Source: Caballeronia megalochromosomata
GTDB taxonomy: Bacteria > Pseudomonadota > Gammaproteobacteria > Burkholderiales > Burkholderiaceae
Direction: 5' to 3'
DNA: 54,530 bases
NCBI GenBank assembly: GCA_001580565.1
Contig: LRBF01000243.1
Coordinates: 1-54,530, forward strand
Below are positions 44,859 to 53,426 of the stretch, piece by piece. Every line of letters starts with the position of its first letter. Position 1 is the stretch's first letter. Position numbers and translations under genes: made by a program. The notes under the pieces were generated by a model, which ran no database searches, was not told the DNA's origin, and saw nothing but the letters and a program-made list of their open reading frames with translations.

Positions 44859-45176
44859 ATGAGCAAGGCAATCAGCACGTTGATCGCGGCCGTCGCCGCA
44901 CTTACGTTGTCGGGTGGCGCTTTTGCGCAGACGGCCGGAGGCGCGAACGGCGGCGGGGCGGCCGGCAGTACCGCCAGCCCGTCCAACCAGGTGAACGGTG
45001 CAACGGGCGGCTACGGCACGCCGGGGATGACCAACTCGGATAGCGGCATGGGCGCCAGGGCACCGAATTCGGGCCTTCCCAGCGCGAACAGTAACGCGGC
45101 AGGTACCGCCGCTCCCGCGCCGAGCAATAACACGCTGGCGACGCCGAGCGTGAAGTCGCCGGCTGCGAGCCAGTAA
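44859..45176 (+). CDS. Small secreted Gly/Ala/Asn/Ser-rich protein
   Basis: A 105-residue protein with a clear signal peptide (MSKAISTLIAAVAALTLSGGAFAQ) and a low-complexity mature part rich in Gly, Ala, Ser, Asn, Pro and Thr, with no Cys and almost no hydrophobic core, so probably disordered in the periplasm. The ATG has a very strong ribosome binding site (AAAGGAGGG about 8 bp upstream), which suggests high expression. No family is recognised. Confidence 0.8.
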   Translation: MSKAISTLIAAVAALTLSGGAFAQTAGGANGGGAAGSTASPSNQVNGATGGYGTPGMTNSDSGMGARAPNSGLPSANSNAAGTAAPAPSNNTLATPSVKSPAASQ

Positions 45177-45186
45177 CTAGCGCTAC

Positions 45187-45216
45187 GCGATGCGATGCCA
45201 CCGAGCGTCGCATCGC
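45187..45216. terminator. Hairpin between convergent genes
   Basis: GCGATGCGA (45187-45195) and TCGCATCGC (45208-45216) form a perfect 9-bp stem between the small secreted protein (stop 45176) and the convergent LuxR gene (stop 45217). It lacks a strong T run, so bidirectional termination is plausible but not certain. Confidence 0.45.
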
Positions 45217-46311
45217 TCAATTGATCGTAGTGCTCCCGGCGTCTCGAAAGCAGCGCTGAAGTTGCGCGAGGCTGTGGACGTCGAGCTTCCCGTATATCTT
45301 GCGCACGTGATCGATCACCGTGCTTTCGCGGATGCCCAAAGATTGCGCGATGTCGCCGTGCGAGCGTCCAAGCACCAGCTGAGTGCAGAGTTGCCGCTGA
45401 CGTTCGCTCAGGCCCAGCCGAAACCCTCGCGTTTCAATTTCCAATGCAAGCGGGGCGAAATGCTCCGCGTAAATGGCGATCGACATGTGATCGGTAAGCG
45501 GCTCGGCGCGATCAAACGGATAGGCCTTGAACGTAAATCGGCCGGCGGCGTTGAACCGCTCCTGTCGAGATGGCGCTGCTGAGCGGTCGCGCCATATCCC
45601 GTTCAAATTCGCGACCAGTGGCATCAGCCAGTCAGGAAGTCGTGCGTGCGTGTTGAGGCTTGCCGGTTCGCCACTTGCGAGCGCCAGAATCCGCATCCCC
45701 TCGTTGTTCTGCAAGATGATCTTGCCGGTATCGTCGACCACGATCACCGACGAACGACCCGCGTCGATGTGATCGGGATGCCGTGCCTTGGGCGATGTGA
45801 GCGCATGCGCGATATGTCTCGATAACGGCCGGATGTCCGCGAGGTCGCGTTCGGAAAACGGGCGGCTATTGGGCATTCGTTTGAGCGTCACACTGCCCCA
45901 GCCGCGCTTGCCATCGAACGCCGTCATTTCGAGGCTATGGCGGATATGCATGGGACGGTAAAGCTCGTTATACATCGTGCTTTTGAGCAACACGATATCG
46001 TTGCGTGCCGAGTTCTCGTAGCCCCTTCCGCGCCGCATGGCGGTCGAGAAGTCGACGCCCATCGCATCGGCCTGCTTGTCCGTGTTATGCACTTCGGACA
46101 TATAAAGCGGCATGATCGAATAGATCGTTTCATTCTCGCTGAACATTTCGCTCAGTGCGTATTTTGCGTCGGCATAGAAGAACATTCCCCAGTCCGCGCC
46201 AACGAGGGTACGAAATGTTTCGACGACCTGCGGAATGATGATGTGCGGATCCGAACCGAGCGAGCATAGCCGCCGAACGTGACCAGTCAGCCCAGCGTGT
46301 TTGGAAGACAT
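45217..46311 (-). CDS. LuxR-type HTH transcriptional regulator
   Basis: A 364-residue regulator: C-terminal LuxR/FixJ HTH (about 300-355; LSERQRQLCTQLVLGRSHGDIAQSLGIRESTVIDHVRKIYGKLDV) and a long N-terminal sensory region that may include GAF and PAS folds (SSVIVVDDTGKIILQNNEGMRILAL resembles a PAS strand-helix). ATG 46311 with GGAG about 8 bp upstream is preferred over an in-frame TTG at 46332. It is divergent from a second LuxR-type gene of similar build. Confidence 0.87.
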   Translation of the reverse strand: MSSKHAGLTGHVRRLCSLGSDPHIIIPQVVETFRTLVGADWGMFFYADAKYALSEMFSENETIYSIMPLYMSEVHNTDKQADAMGVDFSTAMRRGRGYENSARNDIVLLKSTMYNELYRPMHIRHSLEMTAFDGKRGWGSVTLKRMPNSRPFSERDLADIRPLSRHIAHALTSPKARHPDHIDAGRSSVIVVDDTGKIILQNNEGMRILALASGEPASLNTHARLPDWLMPLVANLNGIWRDRSAAPSRQERFNAAGRFTFKAYPFDRAEPLTDHMSIAIYAEHFAPLALEIETRGFRLGLSERQRQLCTQLVLGRSHGDIAQSLGIRESTVIDHVRKIYGKLDVHSLAQLQRCFRDAGSTTIN

Positions 46312-46393
46312 TGCTGTCTCCGGAATTTGCAAAACATGCGCTTTTCTTCGTCTTCGTCCTTTCTATACTGTCAGATTGAGGGGGCGTCCGTTA

Positions 46394-46407
46394 CTCCCAT
46401 TTGGGAG
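46394..46407. promoter_or_regulatory. Palindrome CTCCCA-TT-TGGGAG in divergent LuxR promoter
   Basis: A perfect 14-bp palindrome 27 bp before the second LuxR-type start and within the 122-bp divergent interval. It resembles the C-run/G-run palindromes at 32404-32484 and 49019-49034. Possible autoregulatory operator. Confidence 0.4.
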
Positions 46408-46433
46408 GGTGGCAGTCCGAAGGAGATGCCAGA

Positions 46434-47612
46434 ATGGTGCATGTCGATGACATTCACGCGGCGGTTCGTCACGTCTATCAGGCGGCGCTCGCGCCTGATG
46501 AATGGCATGCGGCGCTCGGCTCTGTCGTGAAGGTTATCGGCGGCCCCAAGGCGATGCTGAACGAACTGACGGGCGGCGCCACCGGCTTCATGGTGTCGGC
46601 GGGTCTCGAGCCCGATTGCGTGTCGCGACTGAACCGCGAGTTCGAGTCACGCATGCCGGGCTGGATCGACGCGATTCCGGTGGGAGCGTCGGTGCGTCAA
46701 TCGGCAGTCATCGCGGACGCGGAATTCAGACGCTCCGATATCTATAACGAGGCGGTTCGCCCGGCCGGGGGCTTCTACGGCGTCGTCGCATCACTCGTTC
46801 GCACACCTTTGCGACAGGTGTATTTCACGGTGGGCCGGGAACTGGGTGCGCCGGATTTCAGCAACCAGGATGTCGATGCGATGAACCTCATCGTGCCGCA
46901 TCTGATCAACGCGCTGGAAGTGGGTAGCCGTCTCGCCCGTGCGAACGTGCAGGTGCAGTCCGCACTGGATGTACTCGACTGCGTGAGCGTAGGCGTCGTC
47001 CTCTTCGACATGGCGTTGCGCCCTGTGTTCGTGAACAGATGTGCCGAGGCGCTTGCGTCGAGCGGCGACGGTCTGGTGCTTCGAAAGAACGCGGTGACGG
47101 CGACGAAGCACGCAGAGACGCTGGCATTGCAGCAGGCGATGGCGAAGTCCGTTGGCTTGCATGACCTGAAGCGTGACGCCGGCGAGCGTGTCATGCGCAA
47201 CCCGGCTCCCATGCGCTGTTATCTCTCGCGCGATCCGCCGCGCCGGCCGCTCGTGGTCAGGGTCATGCCGTTTTGTATGCGTGAGCGATCGTGGGGCAGT
47301 GGAGATTCCCGCGAATCGAAATCCGCGTGTGGCGTTCTGCTCGTGACGGAAGCCGACCGCCCGCTGAACCTCGACTTGAATGTTCTCGTCGAGACATTTC
47401 AGTTGACGCGTCGCGAGGCGCAACTTGCCATGTTGCTTACCCGTGGCTGCGACCTGGCTGAGGCGGCATCGATGCTCGCCATCGGCATAGGCACTGCGCG
47501 CGGTTACTTGAAAGAGGTATTGAGCAAGACTTCCACTCACCGGCAGGCCGAACTCGTCGCTCTGGTTCTGCGCAGCAGCCTGCAAGTTTTCGAATGTGCC
47601 GATGACCGTTAG
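46434..47612 (+). CDS. LuxR-type HTH transcriptional regulator
   Basis: A 392-residue regulator whose C-terminal HTH (about 328-385; LTRREAQLAMLLTRGCDLAEAASMLAIGIGTARGYLKEVLSKT) is LuxR-like and whose middle contains a PAS-like segment (LDVLDCVSVGVVLFDMALRPVFVNRCAEAL, about 180-210). The start at 46434 has AAGGAG 8 bp upstream. Its stop overlaps the stop of the convergent APC permease gene by 4 bp. With the divergent LuxR gene it may control that permease. Confidence 0.87.
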   Translation: MVHVDDIHAAVRHVYQAALAPDEWHAALGSVVKVIGGPKAMLNELTGGATGFMVSAGLEPDCVSRLNREFESRMPGWIDAIPVGASVRQSAVIADAEFRRSDIYNEAVRPAGGFYGVVASLVRTPLRQVYFTVGRELGAPDFSNQDVDAMNLIVPHLINALEVGSRLARANVQVQSALDVLDCVSVGVVLFDMALRPVFVNRCAEALASSGDGLVLRKNAVTATKHAETLALQQAMAKSVGLHDLKRDAGERVMRNPAPMRCYLSRDPPRRPLVVRVMPFCMRERSWGSGDSRESKSACGVLLVTEADRPLNLDLNVLVETFQLTRREAQLAMLLTRGCDLAEAASMLAIGIGTARGYLKEVLSKTSTHRQAELVALVLRSSLQVFECADDR

Positions 47613-48898
47613 GGCCGTGGCGGCAACGTGGTCTTTGGCAGACCGATCAGGGGCTGCTTCTCACGCATGCGATGAAACAGCATCCCCATGACCATCAGGG
47701 CCATCGGATAGAGGATCCTGTAAGTGAAGCCAGCGAGGAGAAAGCCGCAGGACAGAAGCGCGAGCGGAGTAAGCAGCCATTGCCGTGCGCCGCGTTCGAT
47801 CTTCCAGCAAGCGAAGATGCATACCAGATAAAGCACCAGAAAGTTCTGGTTGGCGACGATCAGCAGATCAGAGACACCGATGTGAAACGCCGTCGCCGCT
47901 GCCAGCACGAGCGCAAAACACGCGGCCACCAGCAATAGCGCGTTGCGCGGTGTCCCTCGCCGGTCCAGGCGCGCAAAGACTTGAGGCAGCAGATGGTTTC
48001 TGCCAGCGGCATAGAAAAGACGACTGGCAGCGAAGACCCAGGCATTGGCGGTCGCCTGGACGATCACGAGTGTCATGAGGGAAAAAGCCGACTGCCAGCG
48101 CAACGGCACGAGATGGGCGATACCTGCAGTCACGTTCACGGACGGGTCTGCTACGGACGCGCCGTTTATGGTGCCTGCCAGCACGGCATACAGCACGACC
48201 ACCACGAGAAAGCTGAGCAGGTAAATATGTTTGATCGTTCGCTGCGGTTCCCGGACTTCTTCGAGACCGAACGAGACGTTCTCCCAGCCTTCGAACGCCC
48301 AGAAAAGCAGGGCGCTTACCTTCCATACTTGCGATAGCGTGATACCCGTCCAGTCCGGACGCGTCCACAACAGCATACCGGTATGCAGATCGGCGCGTCT
48401 TATCGCGCATAGCACGAGCACGGCGGCGACGATCAATGCCAGTGAAAAGGAATTGACCAGCGCGGTCATGCGAATGCCGGACAGATTGAATGCGACGGCG
48501 ACGAGCAGGATCGTGACGGAGACAGGAACGAGCGCGCGTTGATCGAGGCCGAAGGCCACGAGCGCATAACTCGCACCGATCATCGATTGAGCGGGAACGG
48601 TAAGCGGGAATGTGCCGCACAGAACGGCCGTGACGGCGAACTCGGCACGTCGTCCGAGCGCGGCTTCGGCGTAACGCGAAATGCCCGCGGCAGAGGCGTA
48701 GCGTGTACCGAGAATGGCGAATACGCAAAGCAGCGGAAGGCAGGCGATGGCGCAGGCCAGCCATCCGATCGCTGCAATTTGCGGCGAACTGAGCTGGAGC
48801 GCGAGGCCAGGCAGACCGAACACGCCGGACCCGACGACCATTCCGACAGCCAGCGCCGTGCCGCCGAACAGCGTGATCTGCCGACGTAATTCGGCCAC
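47609..48898 (-). CDS. APC-superfamily amino acid/polyamine permease
   Basis: A 429-residue transporter with 12 likely helices. The first helix has GTALAVGMVVGSGVFGLPGLAL, the substrate-binding G-S/T-G unwound motif of the APC family, followed by the consensus WLACAIACLPLLCVFAILGTRYASAAGISRYAEAALG. Probable substrates are amino acids or polyamines. A perfect C-run/G-run palindrome lies about 120 bp upstream of its start. Confidence 0.9.
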   Translation of the reverse strand: MAELRRQITLFGGTALAVGMVVGSGVFGLPGLALQLSSPQIAAIGWLACAIACLPLLCVFAILGTRYASAAGISRYAEAALGRRAEFAVTAVLCGTFPLTVPAQSMIGASYALVAFGLDQRALVPVSVTILLVAVAFNLSGIRMTALVNSFSLALIVAAVLVLCAIRRADLHTGMLLWTRPDWTGITLSQVWKVSALLFWAFEGWENVSFGLEEVREPQRTIKHIYLLSFLVVVVLYAVLAGTINGASVADPSVNVTAGIAHLVPLRWQSAFSLMTLVIVQATANAWVFAASRLFYAAGRNHLLPQVFARLDRRGTPRNALLLVAACFALVLAAATAFHIGVSDLLIVANQNFLVLYLVCIFACWKIERGARQWLLTPLALLSCGFLLAGFTYRILYPMALMVMGMLFHRMREKQPLIGLPKTTLPPRP

Positions 48899-49018
48899 CT
48901 TATTTCTCCCTATTCGTTATCGCGGCGTACGGCTTGAGCCTCGGATCTTGTCCGCCGAAGGGCTCCAGGAACTATTCGATGTTGGTATTCATGCTAGATA
49001 CCGGTCGAAGGCGAAGCA

Positions 49019-49034
49019 CCCCCTGAGCAGGGGG
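49019..49034. promoter_or_regulatory. Palindrome CCCCCTG-AG-CAGGGGG
   Basis: A perfect 16-bp palindrome 121 bp upstream of the APC permease start and 166 bp upstream of the lipoprotein start. Its C-run/G-run form matches sites next to the LuxR-type genes in this window, so it may be their target. It lacks a flanking T run on either strand, which argues against a terminator. Confidence 0.45.
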
Positions 49035-49122
49035 CAGTTGGGATAGATCGACGTCTCGTCTTATGAAACGATGTTCGTAGCGGCAGCGTGTCGAGCAAAA
49101 CGTTTCTATTTCCGGGCGAACG

Positions 49123-49151
49123 TTGATTCGCTCTATCATTAGCGATACCCT
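49123..49151 (+). promoter_or_regulatory. Candidate promoter of RNase-like lipoprotein
   Basis: TTGATT (49123-49128) and TACCCT (49146-49151) are 17 bp apart, giving a transcript start about 40 nt before GTG 49200. The -10 box is weak. Confidence 0.35.
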
Positions 49152-49199
49152 TAAAACGTTCGCGGTCTTGAAGTGCTGGCAACCCGGAGGCAACCGTAC

Positions 49200-49670
49200 G
49201 TGAAACCGGCGTGGGCTTTTTCCTGCATCATCGCCTTGAGTGCGATCCTCGGCGGATGCGGCAAGGACGGATCGAAAAACGCTGCTCAGGAAACGGGCGC
49301 ATCCGCAAGTCAGGCGCCGGTTCAGCCTGGACAGGCCGCGAGCGACGCGGCCGCCGCATCGGGGGCGCAGGAGCGGGGCGCGCTCGGCACCGTCACAAAA
49401 GCGCAGTTACCGGCAGAGGCGGCCGAAACACTGCGTCTGATCAAGGCAGGCGGCCCGTTTCCTTTCGGGGAGGACGGGGTGTTGTTCCGCAACAGCTCGG
49501 CATTGCTGCCGCAACATCCGCGCGGCTATTACCACGCGTACACGGTTCGAACGCCCGGCTCGGCGGATCGCGGGCAACGCCGCATCGTATGTGGCGGGCC
49601 GCGCAAACACACGAACGACTGCTACTACACCGACGATTACTACGCTAATTTCAAGCGTATTGCTGAATAG
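49200..49670 (+). CDS. Lipoprotein with guanyl-specific RNase (RNase Sa-like) fold, catalytic residues changed
   Basis: A 156-residue protein with a lipobox (LSAILGGC20) after a Lys-containing N-terminus, a low-complexity Ala/Gln/Ser linker (21-65) and a C-terminal domain (about 68-156) that aligns, from memory, with Streptomyces RNase Sa: LPAEAAETLRLIKAGGPFPF, DGVLFRN, LLP, GYYHAYTVRTPG, RGQRRI, YYTDDYYANF. The catalytic Glu54 of RNase Sa is Ala113 here and the catalytic His85 is Tyr147, while Arg65 and Arg69 are kept (R124, R128). C131 and C141 may form a disulfide. The start is GTG 49200 with GGAGG 9 bp upstream. It is probably anchored in a membrane facing the periplasm or outside. RNase activity is doubtful. 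Confidence 0.85.
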   Translation: MKPAWAFSCIIALSAILGGCGKDGSKNAAQETGASASQAPVQPGQAASDAAAASGAQERGALGTVTKAQLPAEAAETLRLIKAGGPFPFGEDGVLFRNSSALLPQHPRGYYHAYTVRTPGSADRGQRRIVCGGPRKHTNDCYYTDDYYANFKRIAE

Positions 49671-50008
49671 GGTGAACGTAGTGCGCTCTTGATTTATTTC
49701 GTTATCCTACGGTATCAATTCGGGTTGGAGGTGGGCACCGCTCGAATCTGAGAGTCCCGATTCAGACGTTCATGCATCCCCACGCCCGTCCCGTCCCTTC
49801 GCCCCGCTAGGGAAACCCCTTAGAAGAAAGAAATGGTAAGCAGGCTCAAAACTCGTTAATGTGGGTAACCGTTTTCCCAAACACATATTGGGACTGCCCT
49901 TTCCATAAAACGATCCACGCCTTGCGCTTTGCTCGAGGCGTGCGGAGACACTCATGCCTGCAGCCGTGATAGACGTCGTGCGTGCCGCAAGCCGAATCAC
50001 CGCTCCGT
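49671..50008. other. Intergenic region, no gene seen
   Basis: About 340 bp between two convergent genes. A frame on the minus strand (49770-50012) stays open but has no recognisable domain, start signal or typical codon use. A GGG-AAA-CCC motif near 49814 resembles a half of the G/C-run palindromes but is weak. Confidence 0.5.
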
Positions 50009-50998
50009 TCACGAAGCGTGCGTCGACTCACGCACGATCAGGCACGGCTCGATGGTCACATGCTCGATCGCGTCCTTGCCCGACAGCGCGTCGATCAGCT
50101 TCTGCATCGCGATCTCGCCCATCGCCTCGCTTTGCGTGTCGACGCTCGTGAGCGAGGGCGCCGAGATCTCGCCGTAGGGCACGTTGTCGATGCCCGTCAC
50201 CGCGACGTCCCGCGGCACGTTGATGCCGAGCGCAGTGGCCGCCTTGATGAAGCCGAGCGCAATGAGGTCGTTGTAGCAAATCACCGCCTGCGGGCGGCGC
50301 GGACCGAGCATCACACGCGAGCACGCGTGTTCGCCGGCGCGGGTGGTCGGTGCGTGGGCGTCGTGCACGTCGAGTTCGAGCCCCGCCTCGGCGAGACAGT
50401 CACGCACGCCGGCGATGCGCTCGTCGTTGATGCGCGCCTGTTCGAAGCCGAGATACGCGAAGTTGCGATGACCGAGGTCCAGCAGATGCCGGGTGAGCAT
50501 GAACGTGGCGAGCCGGTTGTCGATGCCCACGCTCGGAATCGGCAACTTGTCGCTGCGTCGCAGGAGCACCACGGGTTTGTCGAGGTCGAGCAGCCATTGC
50601 GACTCTTCCTCGGGCAGGCGCGAACTGAGGATCAGTCCGTCGACACGGCGCGCGAGCGCTTCGACGAGCGGCCGCTCGCGCGCCTGGTTCTCGTCGACAT
50701 CGACGAGCAGCAGCGTGTAGCCGTGTCGCAGCGCCACGCGATTCGCGCCCTTCACGACATTGGTGAAGTGCGGATTGCTGATGTCGAGAATCGTGAGGCC
50801 GATGGTGCCGGTCTGCTTGGTGACCATCGAGCGGGCGAGCGGGTTGGACTGGTAGCCGAGTTCTTCGATCGCCGCCTTGAGCTTGGCTTCCACCGGTTCG
50901 GTGAAGCGCTTGGTGCCGTTGATGTATTTGGACACGGTCGCAACGGAGACGCCCGAGAGCGCTGCGACGTCGCGAATGGTTGCCGAGGGCTTTTTCAT
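50009..50998 (-). CDS. LacI-family transcriptional regulator
   Basis: A 329-residue LacI regulator: HTH and hinge at TIRDVAALSGVSVATVSKYINGTKRFTEPVEAKLKAAIEELGYQSNPLARSM (about 7-59), then a sugar-binding core (TIGLTILDISNPHFTNVVKGA...; ICYNDLIALGFIKAA; DVAVTGIDNVPYG). The start at 50998 is set by the HTH. It is divergent from a GH3 glycosidase gene and likely controls it in response to a sugar released from a glycoside. Confidence 0.93.
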   Translation of the reverse strand: MKKPSATIRDVAALSGVSVATVSKYINGTKRFTEPVEAKLKAAIEELGYQSNPLARSMVTKQTGTIGLTILDISNPHFTNVVKGANRVALRHGYTLLLVDVDENQARERPLVEALARRVDGLILSSRLPEEESQWLLDLDKPVVLLRRSDKLPIPSVGIDNRLATFMLTRHLLDLGHRNFAYLGFEQARINDERIAGVRDCLAEAGLELDVHDAHAPTTRAGEHACSRVMLGPRRPQAVICYNDLIALGFIKAATALGINVPRDVAVTGIDNVPYGEISAPSLTSVDTQSEAMGEIAMQKLIDALSGKDAIEHVTIEPCLIVRESTHAS

Positions 50999-51002
50999 GT
51001 GG

Positions 51003-51012
51003 AAAACGTTTA
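51003..51012. promoter_or_regulatory. LacI-type operator candidate AAAACGTTTA
   Basis: AAACGTTT (51004-51011) is palindromic with the central CG typical of LacI/GalR operators and lies 5 bp upstream of the LacI-family start codon. Autoregulation is likely; control of the GH3 gene 150 bp away is possible. Confidence 0.45.
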
Positions 51013-51160
51013 ATCGTAGGATCGTGCACGCGGGTACATCGAGTGTAAGGGATCGGGCGGCCTGAAGGCGTTCGGTCAAAAACGGAATCAAGACGATCAT
51101 TCAATAAGGATGACGAAATAAATGCCGATTCATATTTTTGAAATCAAACGGAGGAGAGCA

Positions 51161-53413
51161 ATGATGAAGAAAAGTACGATTCTGAGCGCCGTGATCGCGA
51201 TGTTCGTTGCAGCAGGCTGCGGTGGCGGGCACGACGACAATGGCGGCACGCCGTCGGCGACCAGCGCGCACGCATGGATGAACGCGTCGCTGCCGCCGGA
51301 ACAGCGCACGGCACTGCTGCTCGCGGCCATGTCGCCGCAGCAGAAGATCGCGCAGCTCACCGGCTCGCCCGGCGTCGTGCCGGAGATTCCGTCGTGTTAC
51401 GGAAGCCGCCACATCACCGGCATACCTGACTTGCAGATTCCGACGCTGCGCGTGACCAACGGGCCAGTCGGCGTCGGGCAGAACGATTGCGTGTCCCCGG
51501 ACCTGCCCGGACTGCCGCTTTCGTCACTGTCGAGCCCGGCGTCGGCGAAGGCGACCGCGCTGCCTTCGGGCATGGCCGTGGCTGCATCGTTCGATACGGC
51601 CGTTGCAAGCCAGTTCGGCGACGTGATCGGGCGCGAGTCGCGCAATCTCGCGCTGGACGTGCTCGAAGGCCCCGGCATGAACCTCGCGCGCAATCCGACG
51701 CTCGGCCGCAACTTCGAATACTTCGGCGAAGACCCGATTCTGAGCGGCACGATGGGCGTCGCCGAGATCAAGGCGATCCAGTCGCACGGCGTGATCGCGA
51801 TGGCGAAGCATCTCGTCGCGAACGAGCAGGAAACGAATCGCATGACCATCAACGAGAATATCGACGACAAAACGCTGCACGAGCTCTACATGGTGCCCTT
51901 CGAAATGGCCGTGAAGGACGGCGGCGTGGCATCGGTCATGTGCTCGTACAACTCGGTGAACGGCGCATCGATGTGCGAGAACAAGCACATTCTCTCCGAC
52001 GTGCTGCGCGGGCAATGGGGCTTCACGGGCTATGTGCAGTCCGATTTCTTCGCGGCGCACAGCACGGCCAACACGATGCTCGCCGGCCTCGACAACGAAA
52101 TGCCGGGCATCGACATCGCGCCGCTCACGACATGGTGGACGCCGGCGAAGATCAACGCGGCGCTGTCGGCGGGGCAGATCAGCCAGTCGAATATCGACAC
52201 GGCGCTTGGCCGTCGCTATACGCAGATGTTCAAACTCGGCATCTTCGACCGGCCCGTTGCACAGACCGCGATCGATCAGGCCGGAGACGGCGCCATCGCG
52301 CGCGCAATCGGTGAGCAATCGGCGGTGCTGCTGAAGAACGCCAACAACCTGCTTCCCTTCGATGCCAAGTCGGTGCGCTCCGTCGCGCTGATCGGTCAGG
52401 CCGCGTATGCGAACAAGGCTGTCTCCGGCTGCTGCGGCGGAAGCTCGGACGTGATTCCCCTCTACACGGTCACACCGCTCGAAGGCGTGCAGAACGCGCT
52501 GAAGCAGGCGGGCTCGAGCGCGACGGCGACGCTCACGATCGTCGCGGACGACAACAGCAATCTCACGGCGGCCGTCGCTGCCGCAAAACAGGCGGACGTC
52601 GTTATCCTGCTGGCGGGAACGATCGCGGAGGAGGGCGCGGACCGGACGAGCATCGAACTGTCGAACAATCAGGACGCGATCATCTCGGCGGTGGCCGCGG
52701 CCAATCCGCGCACGGCGCTCGTGATGAAGGACAACGCGTCCGCGCTGATGCCGTGGATTGATCAGGTGCCCGCCGTGCTGGAGACATGGTTCCCCGGTCA
52801 GGAGGATGGCAACATCATGGCGAGTCTTCTTTTCGGCATGGCGAATCCGTCGGGCAAGCTGCCCGTCACGTTCCCGAAGAAGTCCGGCGACTGGCCCGCG
52901 AACACGCCCGCGCAATATCCGGGCGTGAACGTCAACGGCGTGCCGACCGTCACTTACTCGGAAGGGCTGCAGATTGGCTATCGCTGGTATGACGCGCAGA
53001 ACGTCAAGCCGCTCTTCGCGTTCGGGCATGGCCTTTCGTATTCGAGCTTCAAACTCTCCGCGCTGCAGGTGAGCCCGCAGGCGTCGGACGGCGCGAAGCC
53101 GATTACCGTGTCGGTCGATGTCGAGAACAGCGGCAAGGTGGCGGGCGCCGAGGTGCCGCAGGTGTACGTGTCCTTGCCGGCCGGACTCGGGCAGCCGCCG
53201 AAGCGTCTCGTCGGCTTCCAGAAGGTGATGCTCGCGCCGGGCGAAAAGAAGACGGTGCAGATCACCATCGATCCGAATGCGGCGAGCCACCCGTTCGGAA
53301 CGTGGGATACCGCGTCGCAACAGTGGAAGACGGTGAACGGCCAGATTCAGGTGCTGGTCGGGAACGCGTCGGACAACCTGACGCTGACTTCGAGCGTGTC
53401 GATCAGCAAGTAA
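51161..53413 (+). CDS. Glycoside hydrolase family 3 (beta-glucosidase-like) lipoprotein
   Basis: A 750-residue secreted GH3 enzyme. A lipobox (MFVAAGC20) follows a short Lys-Lys N-terminus. The GH3 N-terminal barrel contains AKHLVANEQETNR (KH about 216-217) and the nucleophile D295 in GYVQSDFFAAH. The C-terminal alpha/beta sandwich has SVALIGQAAYANKAVSGCCGGSS and TSIELSNNQDAIISAVAAANPRT, and a fibronectin-III-like domain (about 640-735) closes the protein. It would cleave terminal beta-D-glucosyl or xylosyl residues at the cell surface or in the periplasm. GGAGG lies 5 bp before ATG 51161 and 8 bp before ATG 51164; either is possible. Confidence 0.93.
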   Translation: MMKKSTILSAVIAMFVAAGCGGGHDDNGGTPSATSAHAWMNASLPPEQRTALLLAAMSPQQKIAQLTGSPGVVPEIPSCYGSRHITGIPDLQIPTLRVTNGPVGVGQNDCVSPDLPGLPLSSLSSPASAKATALPSGMAVAASFDTAVASQFGDVIGRESRNLALDVLEGPGMNLARNPTLGRNFEYFGEDPILSGTMGVAEIKAIQSHGVIAMAKHLVANEQETNRMTINENIDDKTLHELYMVPFEMAVKDGGVASVMCSYNSVNGASMCENKHILSDVLRGQWGFTGYVQSDFFAAHSTANTMLAGLDNEMPGIDIAPLTTWWTPAKINAALSAGQISQSNIDTALGRRYTQMFKLGIFDRPVAQTAIDQAGDGAIARAIGEQSAVLLKNANNLLPFDAKSVRSVALIGQAAYANKAVSGCCGGSSDVIPLYTVTPLEGVQNALKQAGSSATATLTIVADDNSNLTAAVAAAKQADVVILLAGTIAEEGADRTSIELSNNQDAIISAVAAANPRTALVMKDNASALMPWIDQVPAVLETWFPGQEDGNIMASLLFGMANPSGKLPVTFPKKSGDWPANTPAQYPGVNVNGVPTVTYSEGLQIGYRWYDAQNVKPLFAFGHGLSYSSFKLSALQVSPQASDGAKPITVSVDVENSGKVAGAEVPQVYVSLPAGLGQPPKRLVGFQKVMLAPGEKKTVQITIDPNAASHPFGTWDTASQQWKTVNGQIQVLVGNASDNLTLTSSVSISK

Positions 53414-53426
53414 ATCGGCACGAATG

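Larger units (their letters stand above)
48899..49199. other. Intergenic region between APC permease and RNase-like lipoprotein
   Basis: About 300 bp between divergent genes. It contains the palindrome CCCCCTG-AG-CAGGGGG (49019-49034) and a candidate promoter reading right (49123-49151). No supported coding frame. Confidence 0.6.

Noticed and set aside
49770..50012. An 80-codon minus-strand frame after the LacI gene
   Set aside because: No ribosome binding site, no recognisable family and atypical codon use.
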